Both the position numbers and the translations under genes were made by a program. Under the pieces are notes generated by a model that was not told the DNA's origin, searched no databases, and was given only the letters and a program-made list of their open reading frames with translations. DNA of 36,199 nt from Candidatus Aenigmatarchaeota archaeon (lineage in GTDB: Archaea > Aenigmatarchaeota > Aenigmatarchaeia > QMZP01 > QMZT01): contig JAFGCI010000007.1 in assembly GCA_016932735.1 (NCBI GenBank), positions 1 through 36,199 on the forward strand, written 5' to 3'. Shown in pieces: positions 7,345 through 15,090 of this stretch (position 1 is the first letter of the stretch; each line of letters begins with the position of its first letter).

Positions 7345-8418
7345 ATGACTGACAATGATGCTACAGATTTTGTCAGGGAAAAGTCCGGGATTATTGAAGA
7401 CGCGATGAAAAAGTTCATCCCGAAAAAAATGGACAAAAAATACATAGACTGGCTTATGGGGCCTCACAGATACAAATACAATATAGAATCCCTGAACAAG
7501 ACGCTGTCAGAACCGATATGGGATTACCTTGACAGGGGTGGTAAGAGGCTTCGTCCTGCGTTGTTCCTTCTTCTTACAGAGGTTCTCGGAGGCGACGTTG
7601 AAATGGTTAAGGATTTTGCCGCTGTTGTCGAACTTCTCCATAACGGAAGCATAATGGTCGATGACATTGAAGACAATTCCGACCTTAGAAGAGGAAAGCC
7701 CTGCACACATAAGATATTCGGAATTGACATAGCGATAAACGCGGGCAATTACATGTATTTTGCCGCTTACGGAGCGCTAATGAAAAACAGCGATAAATTT
7801 CCTCCAGAGATTATGCTAAGGGCATATAATGCTATAGCGCGGGAGATGATAATAATCCATACGGGCCAGGGAATGGACATTGCATGGCATAATAATCTCG
7901 CGGATGCGGATAATATTTCTGTTGATGAATACCTCCAAATGTGCGCCAACAAGACCGGAGTCCTTTTAAGGGTTGCAGCGAGGCTTGCCGCTATCTTTTC
8001 CGGTAAGGATGCAAAAATTGAAGAGGCGCTTGCAGAGTTCACGGAGACTATCGGAATTGCCTTCCAGATACAGGATGACATAATGAATCTCCAGCCCACG
8101 GAGAAGTGGGGAAAGGAAATAGGCGACGACATAAACGAGGGAAAAAGAACGCTCATAGTCTTGCACGCATTAAAAAATGCGAATCAAAAAGACAGGAAAA
8201 GGCTTCTTGAGATACTGAATATGCACACAAAAGAGCAAAAGACAATCATTGAAGCTATAGAAATCATGAAAAAATACGATTCGCTTAATTATGCAAAGGA
8301 GTTTGCAAGGAAGATCATAAAGGATTCTTGGTCAGGAATAGACCCGCTTCTTCCGGAATCAGAATCAAAAGACAAACTGAAGAAACTGGCTGAATATCTT
8401 GTTGAAAGGGATATCTAG
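7345..8418 (+). CDS. Polyprenyl (geranylgeranyl) diphosphate synthase
   Basis: 357 residues, a trans-isoprenyl diphosphate synthase that builds the C20 (or similar) chain for archaeal ether lipids. Visible motifs are GGKRLRP near 65-71, the first aspartate-rich motif DDIED at 106-110 with downstream LRRG, and the second motif QDDIMN near 243-248. The second motif ends in N instead of D, as in eukaryote-type GGPP synthases, and is followed by K.GDDINEGKRT. The N-terminal extension of about 50 residues is longer than average. An AGGTG Shine-Dalgarno site precedes the ATG. Chain length cannot be deduced with confidence. The gene overlaps the end of the next, convergent gene by four bases. Confidence 0.88.
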   Translation: MTDNDATDFVREKSGIIEDAMKKFIPKKMDKKYIDWLMGPHRYKYNIESLNKTLSEPIWDYLDRGGKRLRPALFLLLTEVLGGDVEMVKDFAAVVELLHNGSIMVDDIEDNSDLRRGKPCTHKIFGIDIAINAGNYMYFAAYGALMKNSDKFPPEIMLRAYNAIAREMIIIHTGQGMDIAWHNNLADADNISVDEYLQMCANKTGVLLRVAARLAAIFSGKDAKIEEALAEFTETIGIAFQIQDDIMNLQPTEKWGKEIGDDINEGKRTLIVLHALKNANQKDRKRLLEILNMHTKEQKTIIEAIEIMKKYDSLNYAKEFARKIIKDSWSGIDPLLPESESKDKLKKLAEYLVERDI

Positions 8419-8852
8419 CAGGGTTCAAACCATTCTCTTAATTTTCTTATTCCTTTACAGTTAGCTGGGGCGACCTCATTATTCAGCCTGGTTATATCCA
8501 TTTCCGCGATAAAGTTGTCGGTTATTTCGCCTTCATGAATCCTTTCCGAACCGCATTTGCCGTTTTCGAATCTCCTGAAATTCCTGCATATCCATGGACG
8601 CCTTTCATATGCAATGCATTTCCCTTTATCATCAAGAAATATGCATCCGCCTTTCTTGTTTTTTGAACACAGCCCCTTAATCTGTTTTTCATTAATTCCT
8701 TTTATCAGATAAGCAAATTCGACATATGTCATTTCAATATTATCGACACAGCATCTGGAGCAGTTAGCTGAACAAAATTTCTTTTTGTCGTCTATCTTTT
8801 TGTAGATATTTTCCAGTCTTTTAACTGCATCTTCGGAAAGCTGAACTAACAT
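8415..8852 (-). CDS. YkgJ/UPF0153-family cysteine-cluster protein
   Basis: 145 residues with a cysteine pattern typical of the YkgJ (zinc- or iron-chelating) family: CSANCSRCCVDN near residues 28-39, C.......GGCIF, GKCIAYERRPWICRNF and a later C in NGKCGS. The motif CxxYxxRPxxCRxF is the hallmark of the family. The cysteines probably bind a metal or Fe-S cluster; the role is unknown. An additional C occurs at the C-terminal end (EPC). It is 36 bases upstream (in sequence order) of the uS15 gene's stop on the same strand, so it may be transcribed with uS15 as its second gene. Confidence 0.85.
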   Translation of the reverse strand: MLVQLSEDAVKRLENIYKKIDDKKKFCSANCSRCCVDNIEMTYVEFAYLIKGINEKQIKGLCSKNKKGGCIFLDDKGKCIAYERRPWICRNFRRFENGKCGSERIHEGEITDNFIAEMDITRLNNEVAPANCKGIRKLREWFEPC

Positions 8853-8888
8853 AATAAGAAATGAAAATGGGAATTAAAAAAAGAAGGC

Positions 8889-9341
8889 TTATTTTACAAG
8901 AAGCTTTGCCTTCTCCGGGTCATACTTCCAGTCTGCAGGAAGCACACCGGTCCTTATGTAGAACTTCGCTAACCTTCTGACCTTGGATTCGGTAAGTTCG
9001 AGACCTCTTTTTGAGGTCGCATCTTTCTTGTTTTTTCTCATGTGCTCATGAAGATTGACAGCTTTTTCAAGCATGTTGAAAAGGTCTTCGGGAAGTTTTG
9101 GATAGGTTTTATTATTTTTCATTACTTCCGAAATAGTCTTCTTTGTGAACATTTTGACCGACGGTATTCCGTACTGGTCTCTCAGTATGGTTCCTATCTG
9201 GGCGGATTTCTGGCCTTTCTTAGCGAACTTTACGACTAAAGCCTCAATCTCTTTCGGAGAAAGCTCCACCCATGGAGCAACCTTTTTCATTGGCTTGTGG
9301 GAGCCTGATTTTCCTTTCTTCCTTGAATACATTCTTGACAT
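8889..9341 (-). CDS. rps15: 30S ribosomal protein uS15, archaeal type
   Basis: 150 residues, the normal size for archaeal/eukaryotic uS15. It starts MSRMYSRKKGKSGSHKP, the conserved archaeal N-terminus, and has WVELSPKEIEALVVKFAKKG, the S15 core HMRKNKKDATSKRGL and RRLAKFYIRTG. The start at 9341 is supported by GGAGGT (acctcc at 9349-9354 on the plus strand), seven bases upstream; an upstream in-frame codon at 9365 would bury this site. It is divergent from the regulator gene at 9482. Confidence 0.96.
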   Translation of the reverse strand: MSRMYSRKKGKSGSHKPMKKVAPWVELSPKEIEALVVKFAKKGQKSAQIGTILRDQYGIPSVKMFTKKTISEVMKNNKTYPKLPEDLFNMLEKAVNLHEHMRKNKKDATSKRGLELTESKVRRLAKFYIRTGVLPADWKYDPEKAKLLVK

Positions 9342-9437
9342 TTCATCTACCTCCGATACGAGCAAGCTTGGTAACCGGCCCGTTCCTTGATAGGATATAT
9401 AAGGTGGAGTAACATTTAAAAGTGTTTATCTTATCGA

Positions 9438-9452
9438 TATAACGACGTTATA
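9438..9452. promoter_or_regulatory. 15-bp palindrome in a divergent promoter region
   Basis: TATAACGACGTTATA is a perfect odd palindrome (seven-base arms around a central A) 29 bases before the ATG of the HTH gene. It overlaps the likely TATA element, so a bound dimer would block the promoter. Autoregulation by the adjacent HTH protein is the simplest explanation; an effect on rps15 is also possible. Confidence 0.55.
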
Positions 9453-9481
9453 CTTATATTGCTCTGAATCAATCCATAACT

Positions 9482-9799
9482 ATGAAACCCTTCTGTGAGA
9501 GATTCTCGAGCGAAATTCTTCCGGTAGTCAAGGCCATGGTAGCCAAGAAGATGATGGAAGACTATAAGCTGTCACAGAACAGGATTGCGGACCTTCTCCA
9601 GCTGACACAGCCTGCGATTTCCCAGTACAAGCGGTCTCTCAGGGGAAGCAAGTTCGAACTCCTTGAAAGGGATGAAGATGTCCTTTCGCTTATGGAAAAA
9701 CTGACCAAGGAACTTGCAAACGGCGAGATGTCTGAAGATGAGAAACAGCTTTTCTATTGCAGGATTTGCAGGAAGATACAGGAGAATAAGATAGTATGA
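9482..9799 (+). CDS. HTH transcriptional regulator (COG2522-like)
   Basis: 105 residues. The first two thirds hold a lambda-repressor-like helix-turn-helix: VVKAMVAKKMMEDYKLSQNRIADLLQLTQPAISQYKRSLRG, with recognition helix around QPAISQYKR. This layout (CE..F..EILP.VRA.VA..L...YG.SQ..IA..LG.TQ.AVS.Y) is that of the archaeal COG2522 regulators, some of which are fused to ThiE/ThiN-like enzymes; here only the DNA-binding part and a short helical tail are present. No Shine-Dalgarno site is visible, so the mRNA may be leaderless. Its stop is three bases from the 3' end of the convergent tRNA-Ile gene. Confidence 0.85.
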   Translation: MKPFCERFSSEILPVVKAMVAKKMMEDYKLSQNRIADLLQLTQPAISQYKRSLRGSKFELLERDEDVLSLMEKLTKELANGEMSEDEKQLFYCRICRKIQENKIV

Positions 9800-9801
9800 T
9801 A

Positions 9802-10079
9802 TGGGCGGGATGGGATTCTCCCGGAGATAGCCGCATTCGCGGCAAAAACTTATTTTCACATGAATTCTGTGAAAATATCTCCATTTGAACCCATGACCTC
9901 ACGATTTCAGTTCCGATGAAGCCAAAGGCTTTCGTCTTCCGGAATATCAGTCGTGCGCTCTAATTGCCTGGAGAACCGCTTATTTCTGAACCGGACTCAC
10001 ATGTAAATCTTGTTTGACGTGCACGATAGTGCGCGTATGTCCAATCAGCGGCTCTGCCGCCAAGCTGAGCTACCTGCCC
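9802..10079 (-). tRNA. tRNA-Ile (anticodon GAU) with apparently three introns
   Basis: The gene reads on the minus strand. Exon pieces: acceptor GGGCAGG (10079-10073), TA, D-stem GCTC (10070-10067); D-stem partner GAGC (9960-9957); anticodon stem CACGA (9955-9951), loop CTGATA with anticodon GAT at 9948-9946; TCGTG (9904-9900); T-stem ATGGG (9894-9890) and CCCAT (9814-9810); acceptor CCCGCCC (9809-9803) and discriminator A. Three insertions interrupt it: about 90-95 nt in the D-loop, 39 nt at the standard 37/38 site (9906-9944), and 68 nt in the T-loop (about 9815-9882). Each is flanked by complementary segments that can form bulge-helix-bulge-like structures: AGAGCCGCT with AGCGGTTCT, TTCCG with CGGAA, GGAGATA with TATCTCC. 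The acceptor has one A-C mismatch (5-68). Exact D-loop splice sites are uncertain. Confidence 0.8.
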
Positions 10080-10085
10080 ATATAT

Positions 10086-10164
10086 TGGATTTCCTCACGC
10101 ATTTCCTGCGTGAGGCATGCTTTTGTTGGATTTCCTCATGCATAGAAATGCATGAGGCATGCTT
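10086..10164. repeat. Two tandem hairpin repeats with compensatory changes, upstream of tRNA-Ile
   Basis: Two copies of a unit of about 41 bases, each starting TTGGATTTCCTCA and ending TGAGGCATGCTT. Copy 1 folds as CCTCACGCA / TGCGTGAGG with a 5-base loop (10093-10115). Copy 2 folds as CCTCATGCAT / ATGCATGAGG with a 4-base loop (10134-10157). The differences inside the stems are paired on both sides, so structure is conserved. The repeats lie between the tRNA 5' end and its probable TATA region near 10185-10205 on the minus strand, so they would be in the tRNA primary transcript's leader. Function unknown. Confidence 0.7.
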
Positions 10165-10216
10165 ATGATACCATAGAATATGGTTTAGATATTTTTAAAT
10201 ATAAACAGGAGCATCA

Positions 10217-11281
10217 TCAGAACTTCAGCATGAAAGAATCGCTGCCCTTTATCCTTTTGAGCAGGCCGCAGCCTTTAAGTATCCTCAAAGCCTTCCTTTC
10301 ATCCATTTTCATGTAGCGCGCAAAGCCCCTGACAGAAAGGACTGCGATGTCGCCTGTCATTTCCGACGGTATTTTGACGAGGTCCTTAAAGAACATTGGC
10401 CTCTGGTTCGGGTCAAGCCAGGATGAATAGAAAAGGTCAAGTCCGTCGCTTGACCTGTGCAGCTGCCTTTTCTGGGCGTCGTAAAAGAACAGGGATGAAG
10501 CCATGCTCTCAAACCTGTTTATCAGGTCAATCGTATCTCTTGTTATCCTTCCGGTGTCTGTTACAAAAACAAATATGTTGTAGATGCCTCTCCCTGCCCC
10601 GTTTATTATTCCCGCTATATAGTTCTCAAGCGGCGGTTCGTATCTGGCAAATGGCAGGATATGTATCCTGAGCATGCCTCTTTTGAAAATAAGGAATTTT
10701 CTGAAAATAAGGAAGCTGTTATCTTCCGTCCGGAACTTGCCATGCTCAAAATAGCCTTTCGGGGAGAAATCCGGAGTCCCGTAGATGACTAGCCTGTCAT
10801 GGACGAATTCCCTGAAATCGGAAGCATATCCCATTATAACATTCTCATCGTTAGTTATCCCTGAGGCCCTCTGTACAATGTTTCTGATGGGGACTTCTTT
10901 CAGCTCTTCTTCCTTACTGATGACCTCAGTTTCTTCATCGGTTTTTTCCGGCTCTTTTGTTTCCTTCTGTTTCTTCTTTGGTTCTTCCTTTATGGAAATA
11001 ATACCTTCATTGGAATGCACTTTGCATTTCTTCTTTCCGTTCTCCCAGCAGTCTATGCAGATAAGCTCGGTGCATCCGTCTCTGATGCACTTTCCACCCC
11101 ACTCCATCCTTGAATCGACTTTCCTTCCGCAACGGCTGCAGAATTCCATCTTGTTTTTGGAAAGGGTTTCATCAAGCTTTTCAGTTGCTTCTTCCCTAGC
11201 TTTCTCAATATATTCGGCTAAGTCTATCCGTTCGTCGTTCAAATCCTTCTCAATCTCTTCTTTCTTTTCCTTGCCGAACAT
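10217..11281 (-). CDS. Zinc-finger protein with C-terminal winged-helix-like segment, unknown function
   Basis: 354 residues from the ATG at 11281; a longer frame starts at 11323. N-terminal 40 residues are charged and helical. Residues about 47-90 carry a treble-clef or RING-like metal site: FCSRCGR, then GGKCIRDGCTEL, ICIDCWEN and KKCKVH. A highly charged Lys/Glu linker follows (about 90-140). The remaining 210 residues look globular, with FLIFRKFLIFKRGMLRIHILPFARYEP and IFVFVTDTGRITRDTIDLINRF, and end in a likely winged helix (AVLSVRGFARYMKMDERKALRIL). I do not recognise a known family. It lies between tRNA-Ile and rfcS on the minus strand and could be co-transcribed with rfcS. Confidence 0.7.
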   Translation of the reverse strand: MFGKEKKEEIEKDLNDERIDLAEYIEKAREEATEKLDETLSKNKMEFCSRCGRKVDSRMEWGGKCIRDGCTELICIDCWENGKKKCKVHSNEGIISIKEEPKKKQKETKEPEKTDEETEVISKEEELKEVPIRNIVQRASGITNDENVIMGYASDFREFVHDRLVIYGTPDFSPKGYFEHGKFRTEDNSFLIFRKFLIFKRGMLRIHILPFARYEPPLENYIAGIINGAGRGIYNIFVFVTDTGRITRDTIDLINRFESMASSLFFYDAQKRQLHRSSDGLDLFYSSWLDPNQRPMFFKDLVKIPSEMTGDIAVLSVRGFARYMKMDERKALRILKGCGLLKRIKGSDSFMLKF

Positions 11282-11344
11282 TCTAAAAACCCAAAAAGAA
11301 CTATGTATGATAATTGTAGACATGTTTTAAAAAATATGAAGAAT

Positions 11345-12289
11345 TCAGCCTTTCAGGAAATTTGAAAGCAGAGCTTCAAGCTGTATTTCCGGACTTCCTC
11401 CCTGGTTAAGCCGGAATTCATACTCTCCGCACTTCTCAATTAATCTGAGCCTTTTTTCTTCTTCAATTTCGAGCTCAAAAATCTGCTTATAGATGCCTTT
11501 TATGATATCCTCGCCGGAAAGTCCCTGATTTATGAGCATGTCAAAGAGCATCTTCCTCCCGGACTGGAAATCACCCTTCAGAACGGTTTCAAGCATCTTC
11601 TTTATGTCCTCCGGCCTTGCCTGCGCGACGGTCTCGTAAAGCCTTTCCTTAGTAACGTCGCCGAGGGCGCTTGTCGCTTGCAGGACGTTCGTAGCTGTCC
11701 TGAGGTCTCCGCCGGTTATCTCATAAAGAGCTTTGAATGCATCGGAACTCAGCTTTATGTTCTCGCCCTTTGCAAGCCTTTCAGCATAAGTCCTCACGTC
11801 GTCCTCGGATAATGATTTGAACCGGAAGACTGCACATCTCGACTGGATAGGCTCGATTATATGGCTGGAATAGTTGCATGAAAGAATGAAACGGCAAACG
11901 CCTGCGTATTTCTCCATGGTCCTTCTGAGAGCCTGCTGCGCCTCCGGCGTCAAAGCGTCGGATTCGTCCAGAAAGACTATCTTGAAGTCATGTCCAATGG
12001 GGATAGTCCTTGCGAAATCCTTTATCTTTCCGCGGACGATGTTTATTCCCCTTTCATCAGAGGCGTTGGTTTCCTGAAAGTTGTCGTGCCAGTTCTCCCC
12101 GAAAAGCTCCCTCGCCAAAGCCAGAGCGATTGTAGTCTTGCCGACACCTGCGGGTCCTGCAAAGAGCATATTCGGGATTGAGCCTTTCTTGACCCACGCC
12201 TTGAGCCTGTCTACGACGTGCTCCTGTCCGACCACTTCAGAAAGTTTTTTAGGCCTGTATTTCTCTGTCCAGATTTCAATATCAGCCAT
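11345..12289 (-). CDS. rfcS: Replication factor C small subunit
   Basis: 314 residues, AAA+ clamp-loader subunit that opens and loads PCNA at primer-template junctions together with RfcL. It begins EIWTEKYRPKKLSEVVGQEHVV, and has Walker A GPAGVGKTT near 45-53, Walker B LDESDAL, sensor 1 SCNYSSHI, the arginine-finger SRC motif IQSRCAVFRF, and sensor 2 GGDLRTATNVLQ. The C-terminal collar domain is complete. ATG 12289 is chosen over the in-frame GTG at 12298 because GTGAT just upstream is a fitting Shine-Dalgarno site. Confidence 0.96.
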   Translation of the reverse strand: MADIEIWTEKYRPKKLSEVVGQEHVVDRLKAWVKKGSIPNMLFAGPAGVGKTTIALALARELFGENWHDNFQETNASDERGINIVRGKIKDFARTIPIGHDFKIVFLDESDALTPEAQQALRRTMEKYAGVCRFILSCNYSSHIIEPIQSRCAVFRFKSLSEDDVRTYAERLAKGENIKLSSDAFKALYEITGGDLRTATNVLQATSALGDVTKERLYETVAQARPEDIKKMLETVLKGDFQSGRKMLFDMLINQGLSGEDIIKGIYKQIFELEIEEEKRLRLIEKCGEYEFRLNQGGSPEIQLEALLSNFLKG

Positions 12290-12332
12290 AAGAATCACGA
12301 TAACAAACCATTGTCGGTTTGATTTATATGAT

Positions 12333-12539
12333 TTATCCGCCCGAAACCACTTTCAGAACGTATAATGAATCCCCGTCCCTGACTTCTTCGTCGTCGGGGA
12401 TTATAGTATTCTTTCTCCTGACTATCACGGTTTCTGGATTTATCTTCGCCTTTTTCAGGATATCTGAAACCGTATCTCCTTTTACCAGAGGCATATCCTT
12501 CTCTTCCCCTGAAACAATGATTGTCACTTCCATAATCAT
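12333..12539 (-). CDS. Ubiquitin-like small modifier/sulfur-carrier protein (MoaD/ThiS type)
   Basis: 68 residues with a beta-grasp pattern (TIIVSGEEKDMPLV, then GDTVSDILKKAKINPETVIV, then the acidic turn IIPDDEEVRDGDSLYVL) and a C-terminal Gly-Gly. The exposed GG tail is what E1-like enzymes adenylate in MoaD, ThiS, Urm1 and SAMPs. It could act in tRNA thiolation, cofactor sulfur transfer or protein tagging; no E1-like gene is in the window to decide. Its ATG overlaps the stop of the upstream transglutaminase-like gene as ATGA, so the two are probably translationally coupled. A second ATG at 12533 is possible. Confidence 0.85.
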   Translation of the reverse strand: MIMEVTIIVSGEEKDMPLVKGDTVSDILKKAKINPETVIVRRKNTIIPDDEEVRDGDSLYVLKVVSGG

Positions 12540-14377
12540 AACCCCAGCAGGTTTTCAATCATTTCCCCGAGCTGTATAAAGAAATCTAGAATCATGCTTA
12601 AAATGTCTTTCGCCCCGTCAGTTATCGCCTGTTCCCGGCTTTCCACCTTCAGTGAGCCTGCCCAGCCGTCCTGGTAGATGTCCGTGAAAACTTTAACCGA
12701 TATGTCTTTCTTTCCCGCTTCCTGCAGGCTGATGGGGAATGTGAATTCTCTTCTTGAGCTGCCAAGAATAGAGAATTCCTGCTTATCCTTATGAGAACCA
12801 AATATCAGTTCCACATAGCCGTTTGACGTGGAATCGGCTGCTATTGTCACGTTTATCGTGACGTTATCTCCCAAATCGGCTTTTGAAGGTACTTCGATTT
12901 TTGATATCTGGAGGACTCTGTTGCTCAATACTGTGATTTCCCTTGTTTCCAGCGCGCCGCTGTCTGCAAAGACTATCAGCTGATATTTCCCCGGAACATC
13001 GGGCGATTCGAAAAAGAACTCGGCATCTTCACCTGATACATCCTTTGTTTGTGTTTCGCCATTAAAATCTGTGTATATTGTACCTGAATCAAAATTCTTG
13101 ACTAAAACTTCTATCCGGCTTCCTACAACGATGCTGTCTGTTGAAGATACGTACAAATCAGGATTCCCGGCAGTTCCTTCAATCGCGACACCAACAATGT
13201 CCCTGTCGCCTTCTGATGTCGATATGACGACAGGACAGGAATATTTTGTAAACATTGAACCGGTTGACGAAGACCTGAAAAAGAAATTGAAGCTTTCGCT
13301 TCCACAGAAGCCTATGTGTTTTTCCTTATTGAGGAATTCAAGAAGAGGATTTCCATCTTCTCTTGTGCAGCTCGTAGCCGTAAGGGTTCCCTGATGGCAT
13401 CCTTCTGCTTCCACGAAAGCTGTGATGACTCCGTATGAGCCTCCTTTCATGTCGTCGTCAAGAACGTTCGCCGTGACCTTTGTTATATTCTCTTTATTAT
13501 ATTCATTTATTTCCAGCCGGACGTCGCTCTTTGTCCAGATAATCTTGTATCCTGAACCTTCGCTCTGGACATACTCAGTATTGTTAGAATCTGGAATAGT
13601 GGTGAATTCGACGTGGGTCGCATCAATCGGGTATTCAAGCCACGTGGGGTCCATTCCGACTGTCTTGTCTTCAAGATATACTTTAACCCATGCATGGGGC
13701 TCCCAACCCTTTCCTGAATATGCCCATCCGGCGGAATACCATGCATTGTAGTCCAGTGCATTCAGCAATGCTATAGCAAGGTTTGAGAACTCGTCGCATG
13801 TTCCTTTGCGGTTCTCGCAGACCCATGAAGCCGTCTCTACCGACTGCGTATACTCCAAGTCATACTTTACATTCTCATAGACCCACCTGTTTATTTCGAA
13901 CAATGTTTCAATATCTGTATCCCTTTTCAGGCTGTAAGCTATCTGCATTATATCCTCGTTGGGCCGGGTATACTCGGATGTTGGAGGCTTCATCCTCTTT
14001 CCCTCAAGCTCGCTTTTCCCGAGCTTGACATTATAGACAATCTCGTAGGAAAGATCCTTTCCCACGGGCGGCTTGTTCCATTTGAGCATAAGTATATCAT
14101 TACCCCATTCATCGACGGAAACCTCATGCTCGTCCGGTCCTTCGACTGAAATAAGCCGTCTGGTCTGCATCCCGTTTATCTGGGGCATGTTCAGAAAAAC
14201 TTTGATATGATTCGAAAAGGCGTTGTCTGTCTGCGACTTGAGGTTTATCGTCCCTCCCTTTGTAATTGTCAGATCCATATAGGTGACTGCTCTGGAATTT
14301 ATTTCTTCTGCAGAAATCCTGCTGGCGGAGAGCATAATTAAGAATAGAAATACAAGAACAATCAGAATTTTTTTCAT
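12536..14377 (-). CDS. Secreted transglutaminase-like protein
   Basis: 613 residues. A signal peptide is plain at 1-23 (KKILIVLVFLFLIMLSA, cleavage near SAEE). After a beta-rich N-terminal region (about 30-130) comes a transglutaminase-like core with C194 (KGTCDEFSNL), H228 (EPHAWVKV) and D243 (VGMDPTW), the full catalytic triad of the family. C-terminal of it are at least two Ig-like beta domains (about 300-480 and 480-575) and a hydrophobic or amphipathic tail helix that may touch the membrane. It could crosslink, deamidate or hydrolyse proteins of the envelope; the exact reaction is not known. Its stop overlaps the start of the ubiquitin-like gene. Confidence 0.85.
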   Translation of the reverse strand: MKKILIVLVFLFLIMLSASRISAEEINSRAVTYMDLTITKGGTINLKSQTDNAFSNHIKVFLNMPQINGMQTRRLISVEGPDEHEVSVDEWGNDILMLKWNKPPVGKDLSYEIVYNVKLGKSELEGKRMKPPTSEYTRPNEDIMQIAYSLKRDTDIETLFEINRWVYENVKYDLEYTQSVETASWVCENRKGTCDEFSNLAIALLNALDYNAWYSAGWAYSGKGWEPHAWVKVYLEDKTVGMDPTWLEYPIDATHVEFTTIPDSNNTEYVQSEGSGYKIIWTKSDVRLEINEYNKENITKVTANVLDDDMKGGSYGVITAFVEAEGCHQGTLTATSCTREDGNPLLEFLNKEKHIGFCGSESFNFFFRSSSTGSMFTKYSCPVVISTSEGDRDIVGVAIEGTAGNPDLYVSSTDSIVVGSRIEVLVKNFDSGTIYTDFNGETQTKDVSGEDAEFFFESPDVPGKYQLIVFADSGALETREITVLSNRVLQISKIEVPSKADLGDNVTINVTIAADSTSNGYVELIFGSHKDKQEFSILGSSRREFTFPISLQEAGKKDISVKVFTDIYQDGWAGSLKVESREQAITDGAKDILSMILDFFIQLGEMIENLLGL

Positions 14378-14415
14378 AAATAATAATTGGTTGGAACCTT
14401 AATTAACTGTTCAGT

Positions 14416-15045
14416 TCAGACTTCTATACTCTTCCCATAAGCGGTTTCCATAACTATGTCCGATCTTCCCTGAAGCATTTTCCTGAATTCTTCGGGATTC
14501 GCTTCGGTTCCCTGTATGGTGTTATAGTGCATGGGTATGACCGTGCCGGGGCGGATAATCAATGCCGCCTCAATAGCTTCTCCCATATCCATTGTATAGG
14601 TTCCGCCGATTGGAAGAAGTGCAACGTCAATGTTTTCGAGCCTATTCATTTCAGGTATAAGGTCGGTGTCGCCTGCATGATAAATCCTTTTTCCTTCGGA
14701 TTCAAGAACAAAACCGGAAACGTCTCCTTTCTGATGGAATTTTTTGTTTGGATTGTATCCGGGCACTGCCGTAACTTTTATTCCGTTAAAATCTTTGGTC
14801 TTCCAGTAATCGACGACAGTTATTTCGCGAAACGACCGCGCTGTTTTTTCATTGCCAATAAAAATAGTGCCGGGCTTTCTTATTTCGCCAATCTTTCCAA
14901 TGTCGAGATGGTCGAAATGGTCGTGCGTGATGAGAATCATGTCCGCCAGAGGCGAGTTTTTTGGCAGAACATAAGGGTCTATGTAGATTATTTTTCCTTT
15001 GGTTTCTATCCGAAAAGACGCATGACCTAACCACTGGATTTTCAT
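14416..15045 (-). CDS. UPF0173 metallo-beta-lactamase-fold hydrolase (UlaG-like)
   Basis: 209 residues. Metal-binding motif THDHFDHLD near residues 40-48 follows the N-terminal WLGHASF motif. Later elements are VTAVPGYN, YHAGDTDLIPEM and MHYNT, each contributing a metal ligand typical of the COG2220/UlaG branch. Substrate unknown; members include lactonases and phosphodiesterases. ATG 15045 is preferred to GTG 15054 because of a GTGAT site directly upstream. The start lies 46 bases after the mtnA stop on the same strand. Confidence 0.92.
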   Translation of the reverse strand: MKIQWLGHASFRIETKGKIIYIDPYVLPKNSPLADMILITHDHFDHLDIGKIGEIRKPGTIFIGNEKTARSFREITVVDYWKTKDFNGIKVTAVPGYNPNKKFHQKGDVSGFVLESEGKRIYHAGDTDLIPEMNRLENIDVALLPIGGTYTMDMGEAIEAALIIRPGTVIPMHYNTIQGTEANPEEFRKMLQGRSDIVMETAYGKSIEV

Positions 15046-15090
15046 TTGAATCACTAATACAAACTTTGGTGTTGCTCAATAAAAATGTTA

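Noticed and set aside
10029-10079. A separate tRNA whose anticodon would be GGA or UGG, read from the same 5' half as tRNA-Ile
   Set aside because: CCGCT pairs better with AGCGG as part of an intron helix, no matching T-arm follows, and the acceptor and T-arm partners belong to the Ile(GAU) exons.
10086-10164. CRISPR-like array
   Set aside because: Only two repeats, palindromic units without unique spacers and no cas genes nearby.
13071-14028. Plus-strand reading frames opposite the transglutaminase-like gene
   Set aside because: Low-complexity shadows; the minus-strand frame has signal peptide, catalytic triad and full length.
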